Below, piece after piece: positions 9,300 through 16,249 of a stretch of 64,000 bases of DNA. The stretch comes from 2-02-FULL-45-10 sp964478235 (GTDB taxonomy: Bacteria > Patescibacteriota > Patescibacteriia > Magasanikbacterales > GWA2-37-8). Numbering within the stretch: position 1 is the stretch's first letter; every line of letters begins with the position of its first letter. Both the position numbers and the translations under genes were made by a program. The stretch is taken from assembly GCA_964478235.1 (NCBI GenBank), contig CAYZGX010000004.1, positions 1 to 64,000 on the forward strand, read 5' to 3'. Under the pieces are notes generated by a model. It was not told the origin of the DNA and did no database searches. It saw only the letters and a program-made list of their open reading frames with translations.

Positions 9300-9668
9300 A
9301 TGTATATGGTAACCAAAAAAGAAAATCCAACGAATCAGGATATCCTGACCGCTATTAACGACTTTGCGAATTATGTCCAAGGGCGTTTTGACGATATCGA
9401 GGCTCGGTTTGAAGGCGTTGACGCTCGGTTTGATGGTATCGGCGGTCGATTTGAAGGTATTGAACAGCGTCTTGATAGAGTCGAAGCGACGATGGTTACC
9501 AAAGACTATCTCGATGAAAAGCTTGCTGACTTGCGCGGAGATTTAGTGGTTTTGGTTCGCAAAGAAGATGCCAAGCTCACCAAACTTATTGACCTCTTGT
9601 CCGATAAAAAAGTCCTAAGCTCCAAAGAACGCGCGGAGCTCACTCACATGGAGCCTTTTACTCGTTAA
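9300..9668 (+). CDS. Small coiled-coil protein with heptad repeats
   Basis: This soluble protein of about 122 residues has a core of five consecutive seven-residue units of the type RF[DE][GD][IV][DE]xR (RFDDIEA, RFEGVDA, RFDGIGG, RFEGIEQ, RLDRVEA). They should form a parallel coiled coil. A second helical region (YLDEKLADLRGDL onward) follows. Similar heptad proteins are widespread, often beside mobile or phage genes, and their function is unsettled. ATG at 9300 is preferred because the promoter -10 ends at 9290; ATG 9306 is the alternative. A terminator lies at 9683. Confidence 0.8.
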   Translation: MYMVTKKENPTNQDILTAINDFANYVQGRFDDIEARFEGVDARFDGIGGRFEGIEQRLDRVEATMVTKDYLDEKLADLRGDLVVLVRKEDAKLTKLIDLLSDKKVLSSKERAELTHMEPFTR

Positions 9669-9682
9669 TACCTGCGCTTATT

Positions 9683-9710
9683 AAAACAGCTCCACTCGGG
9701 CTGTTTTTTA
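9683..9710 (+). terminator. Terminator after the coiled-coil gene
   Basis: AAAACAGC-TCCACTCGG-GCTGTTTT is an 8-bp stem followed by TT. It closely resembles the stems at 9187 and 15485. Confidence 0.8.
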
Positions 9711-9727
9711 TTATCGACCCGCCATTC

Positions 9728-9756
9728 TTGACAATCCCCGCTTTTCTCGGTACTAT
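9728..9756 (+). promoter_or_regulatory. Promoter TTGACA-17-TACTAT
   Basis: The -35 is at 9728-9733 and the -10 at 9751-9756. The ATG of the DHH gene at 9769 lies only about six bases after the predicted start. Confidence 0.8.
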
Positions 9757-9768
9757 GTCTCGTTCCCT

Positions 9769-10725
9769 ATGCAACATACTGCTTATCAAATTCACCGCCA
9801 TATTCAGCAAGCGAAAAAAGTGATGATCGTCCCCCACCAGAATCCTGATGGCGATGCGATTGGCGCCGCTACCGCTTTTCATGAATACCTCACCACGCTC
9901 GGCAAAGAGATTATTATTTTTTGCGCCACTTCAGTGACTGAGAAATTATTGTTTGTTCCGAATAGCACCAAAGTTGTTACTGATCCAACTGTCTTCAACG
10001 ACCACACTATTGATACGATCGTCGTCCTTGATTCTGGGGATTTGCGCTACGCTGGCATCGCTGAACTCGTCAAAAACCATCCAGCGACGATTATCAACAT
10101 CGACCACCACGCCACTAACGAACACTATGGCACGTACAATCTGGTTTTGACGTCAGCCGCTTCTACCACCGAAATCTTGTATCATTTTTTCCGTCACAAC
10201 GGTGTGCGTGTCAACCAACACATGGCCACCTCTCTTTTGACCGGCCTCACCACCGACACCGGCAACTTTAGTAACGGCGCCACCTCTATGTCAGCTTTTT
10301 CTGTCGGTGGTGAGCTTATCCGCTCGGGTGGTAATTACAACCTGATTAACAATGCCACTCTGCGCAATAAATCTGTCGACACCTTGAAGCTCTGGGGCAA
10401 AGTATTGTCGCGCCTCGAAAAAGATGAACGCCTCGGCCTTACCCACACCTATCTCACCCAAGCAGATATGCGTGAATACAATGTACCGGATAATGAAAGT
10501 GAAGGGATTGCTAATTTCTTGAATAATTTAGAAAATACCAATATCGCTTTGATTCTCAAAGAAACACCTGACGGTAAAATCAAAGGTAGTTTCCGCACCA
10601 CCAAAGATACTATCGATGTCTCAGCCATGGCGAAAGCCCTTGGTGGCGGTGGTCACAAAAAAGCTGCCGGCTTTGCTTGCGAAGGCACTATTGAAAGCGT
10701 GCTTGCTCGCATCTTGGCAATGTAA
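9769..10725 (+). CDS. DHH/DHHA1 phosphoesterase (NrnA-like oligoribonuclease / pAp phosphatase)
   Basis: This is a metal-dependent phosphodiesterase expected to degrade nanoRNAs or 3'-phosphoadenosine-5'-phosphate. The 318 residues show all motifs in order: NPDGDAIGA (about 25-33), the DSGD motif (about 89-92), the name-giving NIDHHAT (about 114-120), the TDTGNF motif (about 158-163), and the DHHA1 glycine loop GGGGHKKAAGF (about 292-302). The NrnA subgroup fits by length and arrangement, but substrate cannot be told from sequence. It is monocistronic, with a near-leaderless start and tRNA-Asn just downstream. Confidence 0.92.
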   Translation: MQHTAYQIHRHIQQAKKVMIVPHQNPDGDAIGAATAFHEYLTTLGKEIIIFCATSVTEKLLFVPNSTKVVTDPTVFNDHTIDTIVVLDSGDLRYAGIAELVKNHPATIINIDHHATNEHYGTYNLVLTSAASTTEILYHFFRHNGVRVNQHMATSLLTGLTTDTGNFSNGATSMSAFSVGGELIRSGGNYNLINNATLRNKSVDTLKLWGKVLSRLEKDERLGLTHTYLTQADMREYNVPDNESEGIANFLNNLENTNIALILKETPDGKIKGSFRTTKDTIDVSAMAKALGGGGHKKAAGFACEGTIESVLARILAM

Positions 10726-10726
10726 A

Positions 10727-10755
10727 TTGACAACCTCGTGTAGCTTGTATATTAT
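10727..10755 (+). promoter_or_regulatory. tRNA-Asn promoter, TTGACA-17-TATTAT
   Basis: The -35 at 10727-10732 overlaps the end of the DHH gene; the -10 is at 10750-10755, eleven bases before the tRNA. Confidence 0.75.
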
Positions 10756-10766
10756 TAGAAAACCTT

Positions 10767-10838
10767 TCCGGGATAGTTGAGAGGTACAACGCCACGCTGT
10801 TAACGTGGATATCCTTGGTTCGATTCCAAGTCCCGGAG
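10767..10838 (+). tRNA. tRNA-Asn (GTT)
   Basis: It folds as a cloverleaf: acceptor TCCGGGA/TCCCGGA, D stem GTTG/CAAC, anticodon stem CCACG/CGTGG with loop CTGTTAA (anticodon GTT), T stem CTTGG/CCAAG, discriminator G. The 3' CCA is not encoded. Confidence 0.95.
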
Positions 10839-10840
10839 CT

Positions 10841-10885
10841 AATACATAAGACGACCTATAAAGGTCGTCTTATGTATTATTTTTG
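10841..10885 (+). terminator. Terminator after tRNA-Asn
   Basis: A perfect 17-bp stem (10841-10857 with 10862-10878) has an ATAA loop and is followed by ATTTTTG. Confidence 0.9.
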
Positions 10886-10941
10886 AGTTTGGAACCGAAC
10901 GAAAGACGCGCCAGAAAGAAGTCAGGTTTTTCTCTTATTAA

Positions 10942-10970
10942 TTGACGCCCCACCCTATAGGGAGTACAGT
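10942..10970 (+). promoter_or_regulatory. Promoter TTGACG-17-TACAGT
   Basis: The -35 is at 10942-10947 and the -10 at 10965-10970. It drives a transcript of about 200 nt holding the 25-codon ORF at 11048 and ending at the terminator at 11142. Confidence 0.7.
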
Positions 10971-11047
10971 ACCTATCCAGCAGTTATTCAACTGTACAAC
11001 CCATTGGTTCGTGCACATTCCCATGGTCTACAGATAGCACTATCCAT

Positions 11048-11125
11048 ATGACAGAAGAAAAACCAGCTGCCCCAGCTCCAGCACCGACTGTTCCAGAGAA
11101 GAAGGATGAACCGAAGAAAGTCTAG
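11048..11125 (+). CDS. Micro-gene: 25-residue Pro/Ala/Lys/Glu peptide
   Basis: ATG at 11048 opens a 25-codon frame, MTEEKPAAPAPAPTVPEKK followed by DEPKKV, ending in TAG. The peptide is hydrophilic, proline-rich and probably disordered. It has its own promoter, a leader of about 70 nt and its own terminator, which makes a real transcript likely. There is no clear Shine-Dalgarno before the ATG. An alternative is that the transcript is a small RNA and the frame is incidental. The biased composition (7 Pro, 5 Ala, 5 Lys, 4 Glu) argues for coding. Confidence 0.55.
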   Translation: MTEEKPAAPAPAPTVPEKKDEPKKV

Positions 11126-11141
11126 TTTCCGCCAGATCGCC

Positions 11142-11172
11142 AAACAGACCTCACCAGGGTCTGTTTTTGTTT
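11142..11172 (+). terminator. Terminator of the micro-gene
   Basis: AAACAGACC pairs with GGTCTGTTT (9 bp, 7-nt loop), followed by a T-rich run. Confidence 0.85.
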
Positions 11173-11183
11173 TGAGCGGTCGC

Positions 11184-11213
11184 TTGACACCCCTTCTTTG
11201 GCCGTGGGATACT
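11184..11213 (+). promoter_or_regulatory. Promoter TTGACA-18-GATACT
   Basis: The -35 is at 11184-11189 and the -10 at 11208-11213, upstream of the 11241 gene and possibly clpP. The leader is about 20 nt. Confidence 0.65.
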
Positions 11214-11240
11214 AAACCGTACTAACATAACCTATTATGT

Positions 11241-11591
11241 ATGCCTGAAACACGACGCCGCGAAACTTCATCAGAAGATTTCCCAACACTCGCTATCACC
11301 AAAGGCTTGGTATCTGAACAAGCCCAAAGTCTCAGTCGCGACCTCATTTTGGCTATCCAAAAAACTGCCGCTGAGTTTCGTGTCGCTGAAGATTCCGAGA
11401 AAAGCCAAGCTTCTTTCCGCAAGGCCTACGAAGTTCTCCAAAAATTACCAGACATTGATTTTGGCACTTTGTCCGCTATCGACTGTGGTGTTAGTGAACG
11501 TGATTTTACTATCTTCAAAAAACTTCTCCTCCGTCGCTTGGAGCATGGCAACATCGCTACTCTTGGCGCTATTGAATCGCTCGACGAATAA
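11241..11591 (+). CDS. Hypothetical protein upstream of clpP
   Basis: This 116-residue soluble, mostly helical protein has a charged N-terminus (MPETRRRETSSEDF) and no signal or membrane segment. I recognise no family. It ends 14 bp before clpP and shares its promoter, so the two are likely co-transcribed. A role near ClpP, for example as adaptor or substrate, is only a guess from position. Base composition matches the neighbours. Confidence 0.7.
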   Translation: MPETRRRETSSEDFPTLAITKGLVSEQAQSLSRDLILAIQKTAAEFRVAEDSEKSQASFRKAYEVLQKLPDIDFGTLSAIDCGVSERDFTIFKKLLLRRLEHGNIATLGAIESLDE

Positions 11592-11605
11592 TCTAACCTT
11601 ACCCT

Positions 11606-12217
11606 ATGAACAAACCAGCTCCGGTGACCTCTTTGTATTCCAACTATCTCATCCCGACAGTTATTGAAAAAACGAATATGGGTGAGCGCGCCTACGATAT
11701 CTATTCGCGCCTGCTCCAAGACAGAATTATTTTCCTTGGCAGTGAAATTGATGACAACGTCGCAAACGTGATTATCGCCCAACTCCTCTTCCTTGAAAAC
11801 CAAAGCCCAGAAAAAGATATTAAATTGTATATTAATTCTCCAGGCGGATCGGTGACTGCTGGCCTCGCTATCTACGACACCATGCAACATATCAAAGCTG
11901 ATGTCAGCACTATCTGTGTTGGCTTGGCGGCGAGTATGGCCGCGGTACTTCTCTCGGCTGGCAAAAAAGGTAAACGCTTCGCCTTGCCGAATAGTGAAAT
12001 TATGATCCACCAAGTCATGGGTGGTATGGAGGGCCAAGCAAGCGACATCAAAATCCGCGCTGAGCGGATGCTTCGGATGAAAGAGCGTCTTAACAAGATT
12101 CTCGCCGACACCACCGGCAAAGATATTAAAGCCGTGGAAAAAGACACTGACCGCGACAACTTTATGCTCCCAACTGAGGCTCTCAAATACGGCCTAATCG
12201 ATAAAGTAATCGACTAA
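11606..12217 (+). CDS. clpP: ATP-dependent Clp protease proteolytic subunit ClpP
   Basis: This serine peptidase forms the double-heptamer barrel that degrades proteins fed by Clp ATPases. The 203 residues carry the oxyanion segment SPGGSVTAGLAIYDTM (about 76-91), the nucleophile Ser in GLAASMAAVLLSAG (about 104-117) and the catalytic His in IMIHQVMGG (about 133-141). The catalytic Asp lies in the usual position after KDTDRDNFM. The N-terminus before VIEKTNMGERAYDIYSRLL is short, as in processed ClpP. A strong GC-rich terminator follows. Confidence 0.97.
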   Translation: MNKPAPVTSLYSNYLIPTVIEKTNMGERAYDIYSRLLQDRIIFLGSEIDDNVANVIIAQLLFLENQSPEKDIKLYINSPGGSVTAGLAIYDTMQHIKADVSTICVGLAASMAAVLLSAGKKGKRFALPNSEIMIHQVMGGMEGQASDIKIRAERMLRMKERLNKILADTTGKDIKAVEKDTDRDNFMLPTEALKYGLIDKVID

Positions 12218-12236
12218 AACACACGCTCACAGCCTA

Positions 12237-12270
12237 CCCGCCCTGCCCTGGGGCGGGTTTGTTTTATTTT
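12237..12270 (+). terminator. clpP terminator
   Basis: CCCGCCC-TGCCCTG-GGGCGGG followed by TTTGTTTTATTTT. Confidence 0.9.
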
Positions 12271-12312
12271 GGCTAATATAAGCCATTTTATCTCTTTTTC
12301 AGCTATACGGGC

Positions 12313-12341
12313 TTGACAACAGGAGCTATCTGTGCTATACT
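12313..12341 (+). promoter_or_regulatory. ncRNA promoter, TTGACA-17-TATACT
   Basis: A perfect -35 (12313-12318), 17-bp spacer and TATACT (12336-12341) point at the structured region that follows. No CDS lies downstream on this strand. Confidence 0.85.
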
Positions 12342-12347
12342 TGACCG

Positions 12348-12687
12348 TTACCTGCTAAACACAGGTTTCCAGTACCAGATTTGGACGCACCGTCGAGACT
12401 ATTCACACGGATCTCCCTGAAGTACTGTTTACAACCGACTATACCCTAACACTCCGGATGCAGTTTGAAAATGGATTTGGGGAAATGCTTGTTTCTCGGC
12501 TCCGTGCTGACGAAATAAGTATCTCCCCGCGTCCACGACAAGCATGGAGATGTGTTATTGGGTAGACTGGCTTCGCGCTGGGCTCTACTTCTGTAACACA
12601 TCTTCTTGGGTGCGGTTTCGGTCACTTCTGTGACCACAAATGCAAAACTCCCTCGTACCAGCAATGGTGCGAGGGAGATTTTTTTTC
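12348..12687 (+). ncRNA. Candidate structured non-coding RNA (about 340 nt), class unknown
   Basis: A free-standing transcription unit between clpP and the oppositely oriented VanW gene, with a consensus promoter and terminator but no plausible ORF. Structure is obvious: a perfect 9-bp stem GATGTGTTA/TAACACATC (12549-12557 with 12594-12602) encloses GTAGA/TCTAC (12562-12566 with 12584-12588). Then comes GGTCAC-TTCT-GTGACC (12620-12635), then the terminator stem CTCCCTCG/CGAGGGAG (12648-12677) with a run of T. A long-range CAGTAC/GTACTG pair is possible in the 5' half. I looked for RNase P RNA, tmRNA, SRP RNA and 6S RNA signatures and found none convincing. Confidence 0.65.
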
Positions 12688-12694
12688 GTTTGGT

Positions 12695-14674
12695 TTATTG
12701 TCCGGCTGGAGCGAGAGCACCAGCAGATGTTGAAGACACCGTCCCAGCTGATGGAGCACAGGTGGTTTGCCCAGCACAACTACCCTTTGGTACGCCGACC
12801 ATACAGATGCGTGGCAGTGGTCGGTAGTAACTATCAAATGGTAATTCAATCGTCTCCCCTTCTGGAGTGGTGCGCGTATAGGTGAAGGTGGCATTAGCTC
12901 CGCGGAAGGCGTTCTGACATTTGGTTTGTCCTGGCTCAAGCGAGCCGTCGTCGATATAGAACGTTTGCTCGTCGCCGGCTGGAATCCATTTTTTCACAAT
13001 CGGGTGCGTATAGGAACCACTGCGACCATCGGGCTTGCCCCACAAGCTGAAGGCAAGTTCTTGTTTTTTATAATCAATCGTCGTGAGTAGAAGAAGGTAA
13101 TTGCCGGTGTCGTTGGTAAATTTAAAATCTAGGTGTGGCTCATAGAGCGTCGCGTCGGTGCCGGGGTTGCCGTTCACCGGATCAGCATAATAGCTCACCA
13201 CGAGGGAATGATTGCGTCGCTCGGTAATCGGCATACCGGAGTTCATCGCCATACGGAAAAGGGTTGTCCCCACTTGGCACATCCCGCCACCAATTTCTGG
13301 TTTAATCTCCCGGCCTTTAATCACCATCTCTGGCAAGAAACCATTTTCAGCGGTAAACGGGCCAGCTGATTTATTAGCAGAAAAAACTTCACCTGGTTTA
13401 ATAAGCGTACCGTTGAGGCGCTTCACCGCGAGAGCAATATTTTTAATACGATTAGTGTGACTATCTTTGAAACTAGAATAGCCCGTGCCGATAAGATCGG
13501 TAATGCCGAGTTCGTTAATGTCAGCTGTTTTGACCGTTGGCTCGACAATTTCTACCACCACACCCACTGTTCGGATGTCTGACGGTGTATTGTAGTTGCG
13601 AGCGGAAAAAGCCAAATTAACTTGCTTGGCTGTTTCCGAAGCGTTTACTTTGAGACCGGTTTGGCTCCCTTGAAACTCTTCTACTTTGCCATCTTTGATA
13701 GCAAATTTTGCTTCTTTAGCTTCAGTATCAATTGCTGGAGAAACGGTTTCGTGGATAAAATCTCCAAGCATTGTTTCATCAAGCACTAAGACAGGCAGAG
13801 CATCAGCATCTTTTACCACCGTTAACCAGCTCGCCATATTAGTGCGTGAAATCACCCACTCTTCGCGAGCGTTAGTTTTGTTGTTAACATAATTCAAGCT
13901 GAGCGGACCAGCGCTCAACACCAACGGAACATTGCCCACCACTTTTGCCACATCTTGTTTGGTAATGGTTGGTGTCGTGGTTTCAAGAGCGATACTAAGC
14001 GGACTAAATGATAAAGCTCCGAGTGTCTGCTCTATTTGTAGACGAAGTGCTTGGTAGTTAAATGATTGACCATCTTTTTCTGGAACAACGGTCGCTCGTT
14101 CGTCTCTACTGACCACAATTCGAGCATCGGCTCCCCTGTCTTCAAACGGCGCCAAAATACCTTTCACCATATCTTCCAAGCCGTTTTCTTGAACTTCAAC
14201 TGGCACGATCACGGTGTGCGTATTAAAACGAAGACGGAGTGGGGATAAAAATCTAGTGAGCACACTACCGGTGCGTCCTTGGTTGAGAGCTTCGCGAGCG
14301 GTAGATTCACTATCGAGCTGAACAATTTCACTACTCGTGTCACCAGCAACAACAGTGTTAATCACGACCGATTGCGCTTGGCCTTTGAGGTCGGTAAACG
14401 AGAGGGTGACACCTTCTTTGGCATAACGGTTGTTGGCGGTTTCAATGAGTGCAACCACTTCGTTTCGAGATAAACCACCCAGATCAAGCAGGCCGACTTT
14501 GACCCCTGGAAAGACTTTGCTGTCGTAGGACATGTTATAGAGCGCAATTCCCCCAATAGCACCTCCCACAAGCACCACCAGAACCCCGAGAACGCCTAAT
14601 ACCACCCGAAAACGACGTGGGGGTGGGTTAATGGTGTTTTGTACGGCTGCGGCCGTTTGTGACACGAAATCCAT
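12695..14674 (-). CDS. VanW family protein with YoaR-like domains
   Basis: This 659-residue envelope protein is anchored by one N-terminal membrane helix (about 22-48, VVLGVLGVLVVLVGGAIGGIALY). The outer part has two repeats of the YoaR-like putative peptidoglycan-binding domain (about 55-380). The VanW domain (about 385-540) is typified by GYSSFKDSHTNRIKNIALA, KPGEVFSAN and EIGGGMCQVGTTLFR. A C-terminal beta-rich part with two Cys pairs and a Ser/Ala/Pro tail follows. VanW accompanies some vancomycin-resistance clusters but its activity is unknown. A cell-wall role is inferred. It lies 6 bp after hsp20 and ends at a bidirectional terminator shared with the ncRNA. Confidence 0.9.
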   Translation of the reverse strand: MDFVSQTAAAVQNTINPPPRRFRVVLGVLGVLVVLVGGAIGGIALYNMSYDSKVFPGVKVGLLDLGGLSRNEVVALIETANNRYAKEGVTLSFTDLKGQAQSVVINTVVAGDTSSEIVQLDSESTAREALNQGRTGSVLTRFLSPLRLRFNTHTVIVPVEVQENGLEDMVKGILAPFEDRGADARIVVSRDERATVVPEKDGQSFNYQALRLQIEQTLGALSFSPLSIALETTTPTITKQDVAKVVGNVPLVLSAGPLSLNYVNNKTNAREEWVISRTNMASWLTVVKDADALPVLVLDETMLGDFIHETVSPAIDTEAKEAKFAIKDGKVEEFQGSQTGLKVNASETAKQVNLAFSARNYNTPSDIRTVGVVVEIVEPTVKTADINELGITDLIGTGYSSFKDSHTNRIKNIALAVKRLNGTLIKPGEVFSANKSAGPFTAENGFLPEMVIKGREIKPEIGGGMCQVGTTLFRMAMNSGMPITERRNHSLVVSYYADPVNGNPGTDATLYEPHLDFKFTNDTGNYLLLLTTIDYKKQELAFSLWGKPDGRSGSYTHPIVKKWIPAGDEQTFYIDDGSLEPGQTKCQNAFRGANATFTYTRTTPEGETIELPFDSYYRPLPRICMVGVPKGSCAGQTTCAPSAGTVSSTSAGALAPAGQ

Positions 14675-14680
14675 AGGCGA

Positions 14681-15115
14681 CTAATCCTCAATAACAATAA
14701 TAGGAATACTACTGGTAACAATCGCCTTTGGCAAGTAAATAGCCAAGACGCCATTTCGGTATTCTGATCGCCCCATATCGGCTTTAACATCTACTGGAAG
14801 AACGATGGTGCGGGAAAAAGTTCCCCAATAGCATTCGGTGGTAAAATATTGTGATGCTTTGGGTACTGGCGACAAACGACGACCGCGAATGGTGAGAAAA
14901 TCGTTGTGGAGATGAAGCTCAATATCTTCTGGTTTGGTACCGGCCATGGTGGCAACAATAACCAGCTCCTCTGGTGTTTCAGAAACATCCACCGACAACT
15001 GGCCTTCTTCATGTTCAGCGAGACTGCGCTCACCAGCTTGGCGAGCAAGCCAAATAAGCTCATCCGGAGGGCGGATTGGAGCGTTTTTAAAAGGAATAGG
15101 ATTACTCATGGACAT
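14681..15115 (-). CDS. Hsp20 / alpha-crystallin family small heat-shock protein
   Basis: This ATP-independent holdase keeps unfolding proteins soluble. The 144 residues contain the alpha-crystallin domain (about 37-135): LSVDVSETPEELVIVATMAG, the DIELHLHNDFLTIRGRR strand pair, and the family-diagnostic YRNGVLAIYLPKA (the A-x-x-x-N-G-V-L motif). The C-terminus IPIIVIED carries an I-x-I-type docking motif. The start is at 15115 or 15109. It is followed at 6 bp by the VanW gene, an unusual pairing. No CIRCE element is visible upstream. Confidence 0.92.
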   Translation of the reverse strand: MSMSNPIPFKNAPIRPPDELIWLARQAGERSLAEHEEGQLSVDVSETPEELVIVATMAGTKPEDIELHLHNDFLTIRGRRLSPVPKASQYFTTECYWGTFSRTIVLPVDVKADMGRSEYRNGVLAIYLPKAIVTSSIPIIVIED

Positions 15116-15188
15116 AGAGAAAAGAGTGGCTACTGAGCAAAGTATAGCACAGAAGGCCGGCGTGGGACAACGCCCCCGCCGAGCCGTA

Positions 15189-15217
15189 TTGACCGATTTA
15201 TAGAAACTTGGTAGTAT
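15189..15217 (+). promoter_or_regulatory. tRNA promoter, TTGACC-17-TAGTAT
   Basis: The -35 is at 15189-15194 and the -10 at 15212-15217, driving tRNA-Phe and tRNA-Pro. Confidence 0.75.
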
Positions 15218-15239
15218 GGTTATGCTTTATTTTGAAGAG

Positions 15240-15311
15240 GCCGTGGTAGCTCATTGGTAGAGCGCTGCCCTGAAGAGGCAGGCGTAGCCAGTTCGATTCT
15301 GGCCCGCGGCA
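15240..15311 (+). tRNA. tRNA-Phe (GAA)
   Basis: Acceptor GCCGTGG/CCGCGGC (one G-U pair), D stem GCTC/GAGC, anticodon stem CTGCC/GGCAG with loop CTGAAGA (GAA), T stem GCCAG/CTGGC, discriminator A, no encoded CCA. Confidence 0.95.
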
Positions 15312-15338
15312 CAGGGTATATAACCCACCAACAATTTA

Positions 15339-15412
15339 CGGGGTATGGCTCAATTGGCTAGAGCGTCTGGTTTGGGACCAGAAGGTTGAGAGTTCAAGTC
15401 TCTCTACCCCGA
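15339..15412 (+). tRNA. tRNA-Pro (TGG)
   Basis: Acceptor CGGGGTA/TACCCCG, anticodon stem TCTGG/CCAGA with loop TTTGGGA (TGG), T stem GAGAG/CTCTC, discriminator A, no encoded CCA. It lies 27 bp after tRNA-Phe in the same unit. Confidence 0.95.
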
Positions 15413-15414
15413 CT

Positions 15415-15452
15415 AATAATAAAACCGTCCATGATTGGACGGTTTTATTATT
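15415..15452 (+). terminator. Terminator of the tRNA-Phe/Pro unit
   Basis: A perfect 16-bp stem (AATAATAAAACCGTCC and its complement) with loop ATGATT. Confidence 0.9.
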
Positions 15453-15484
15453 TAACCAACAACCTTACAGACATCCGCACAAAC

Positions 15485-15514
15485 AAAAACAGCCTTGCTA
15501 ATAAGACTGTTTTT
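15485..15514 (-). terminator. Terminator of the 15590 micro-gene
   Basis: On the minus strand AAAAACAG and CTGTTTTT pair, with CTT/AAG inside, and a T-rich tail follows. It is of the same type as the stems at 9187 and 9683. Confidence 0.7.
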
Positions 15515-15589
15515 GAAAGGGTAGCGATGGTTTGCCCCCTCGACAACGGTGTCTCGCTACGATAACACCGAAGTGATACGATTCCTCGC

Positions 15590-15763
15590 CTAGAACGGCG
15601 GATCGTCTTTCTCAGGCTCTTCCGGGGGCGGGGCGGGCTTTTCCTCCTTCTTCATCTTGGGGACGAATCCCCGACACCCGATGTGCCCCAGGGAACCGTA
15701 GTAGCCCTGACCACAGAACGAGCACGAGCGGTAGCGCAGTTCGTTATCTCGCGAACACGACAT
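15590..15763 (-). CDS. GC-rich micro-gene: 57-residue Cys/His mini zinc-ribbon-like protein
   Basis: ATG (15761-15763) opens a 57-codon frame ending in TAG. It reads MSCSRDNELRYRSCSFCGQG, then YYGSLGHIGCRG, then a Lys/Glu/Pro-rich tail KKEEKPAPPPEEPEKDDPPF. The C-x-x-C...H-x-x-C arrangement (Cys14, Cys17, His27, Cys30) could bind one zinc. GGAGGTG (15768-15774) sits four bases upstream of the start. 43 of 57 codons end in G or C, unlike the DUF4870 gene next door. It is a complete cassette with promoter and terminator on the minus strand. I know no family. Confidence 0.75.
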   Translation of the reverse strand: MSCSRDNELRYRSCSFCGQGYYGSLGHIGCRGFVPKMKKEEKPAPPPEEPEKDDPPF

Positions 15764-15792
15764 GTAACACCTCCGAGGTTGAAGTTATTGCC

Positions 15793-15821
15793 ATACTAAC
15801 GCGCCACTTAGAGAAAGTCAA
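15793..15821 (-). promoter_or_regulatory. Cassette promoter, TTGACT-17-TAGTAT
   Basis: The -35 is at 15816-15821 and the -10 at 15793-15798, giving a leader of about 23 nt that holds the Shine-Dalgarno at 15768-15774. Confidence 0.75.
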
Positions 15822-15827
15822 CAGATT

Positions 15828-15856
15828 AAAAAACCACCCAATCGGGTGGTTTTGTT
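15828..15856 (-). terminator. Terminator after the DUF4870-like gene
   Basis: AAAACCACCC-GATT-GGGTGGTTTT on the minus strand with a T-run. It lies just upstream of the micro-gene promoter. Confidence 0.85.
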
Positions 15857-15870
15857 TTTGGTGCGGGATT

Positions 15871-16212
15871 TTAGAAGTTGAGCTTTTCGTAGAAACTGCC
15901 AACAACTGGCAATGCTTCTTGTTTGCCTTGAGCTGCTTTGACCAAGCCCATAATCCAGAGGATAAGGAAGGCGAGGGAAACCAAGATCTCAAGACCAAAG
16001 AGGAAAATGTATGAGGTAACGATATTCCACACCACCCAAGTCAAAAGCAAGCCGAGACTTTGTTTGACATGAAACTTCACAAATGGGTCGTTCTTAGCGT
16101 CGGTCAAGAGCGGTACGAAGAACAAGAAGTAAGCAATAATTGCCATCGTCGTGTTCTTGCCACCGCCAGCTGGTGCTGGAGCTGGTGTTGGGGCTGGTTG
16201 CTGTGTGTCCAT
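15871..16212 (-). CDS. DUF4870/Tic20-like small membrane protein
   Basis: The start at 16212 gives MDTQQPAPTPAPAPAGGGKN. The longer frame to 16281 would overlap the preceding gene by 32 bp. After the Pro/Ala linker come three membrane segments: TTMAIIAYFLFFVPLLT, the segment after the conserved DPFVKFHVKQSLGLLL motif, and LVSLAFLILWIMGLV. The FHVKQSLGL signature and topology match the DUF4870/Tic20-like family of unknown function. It probably forms an operon with the 119-residue membrane protein upstream (38 bp apart). Confidence 0.75.
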   Translation of the reverse strand: MDTQQPAPTPAPAPAGGGKNTTMAIIAYFLFFVPLLTDAKNDPFVKFHVKQSLGLLLTWVVWNIVTSYIFLFGLEILVSLAFLILWIMGLVKAAQGKQEALPVVGSFYEKLNF

Positions 16213-16249
16213 ACTAGAAAAGAAAGAATTAATCCCGAAGGGCGGGAGA

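Noticed and set aside
12348..12687. RNase P RNA, tmRNA or SRP RNA as identity of the ncRNA
   Set aside because: The conserved blocks of these RNAs (for example GAGGAAAGTCC, a tRNA-like end with TTCGA, the SRP GGAAG loop) are not present.
12606..12827. Plus-strand frame of 73 codons across the ncRNA end
   Set aside because: It crosses the ncRNA terminator and the VanW 3' end in antisense.
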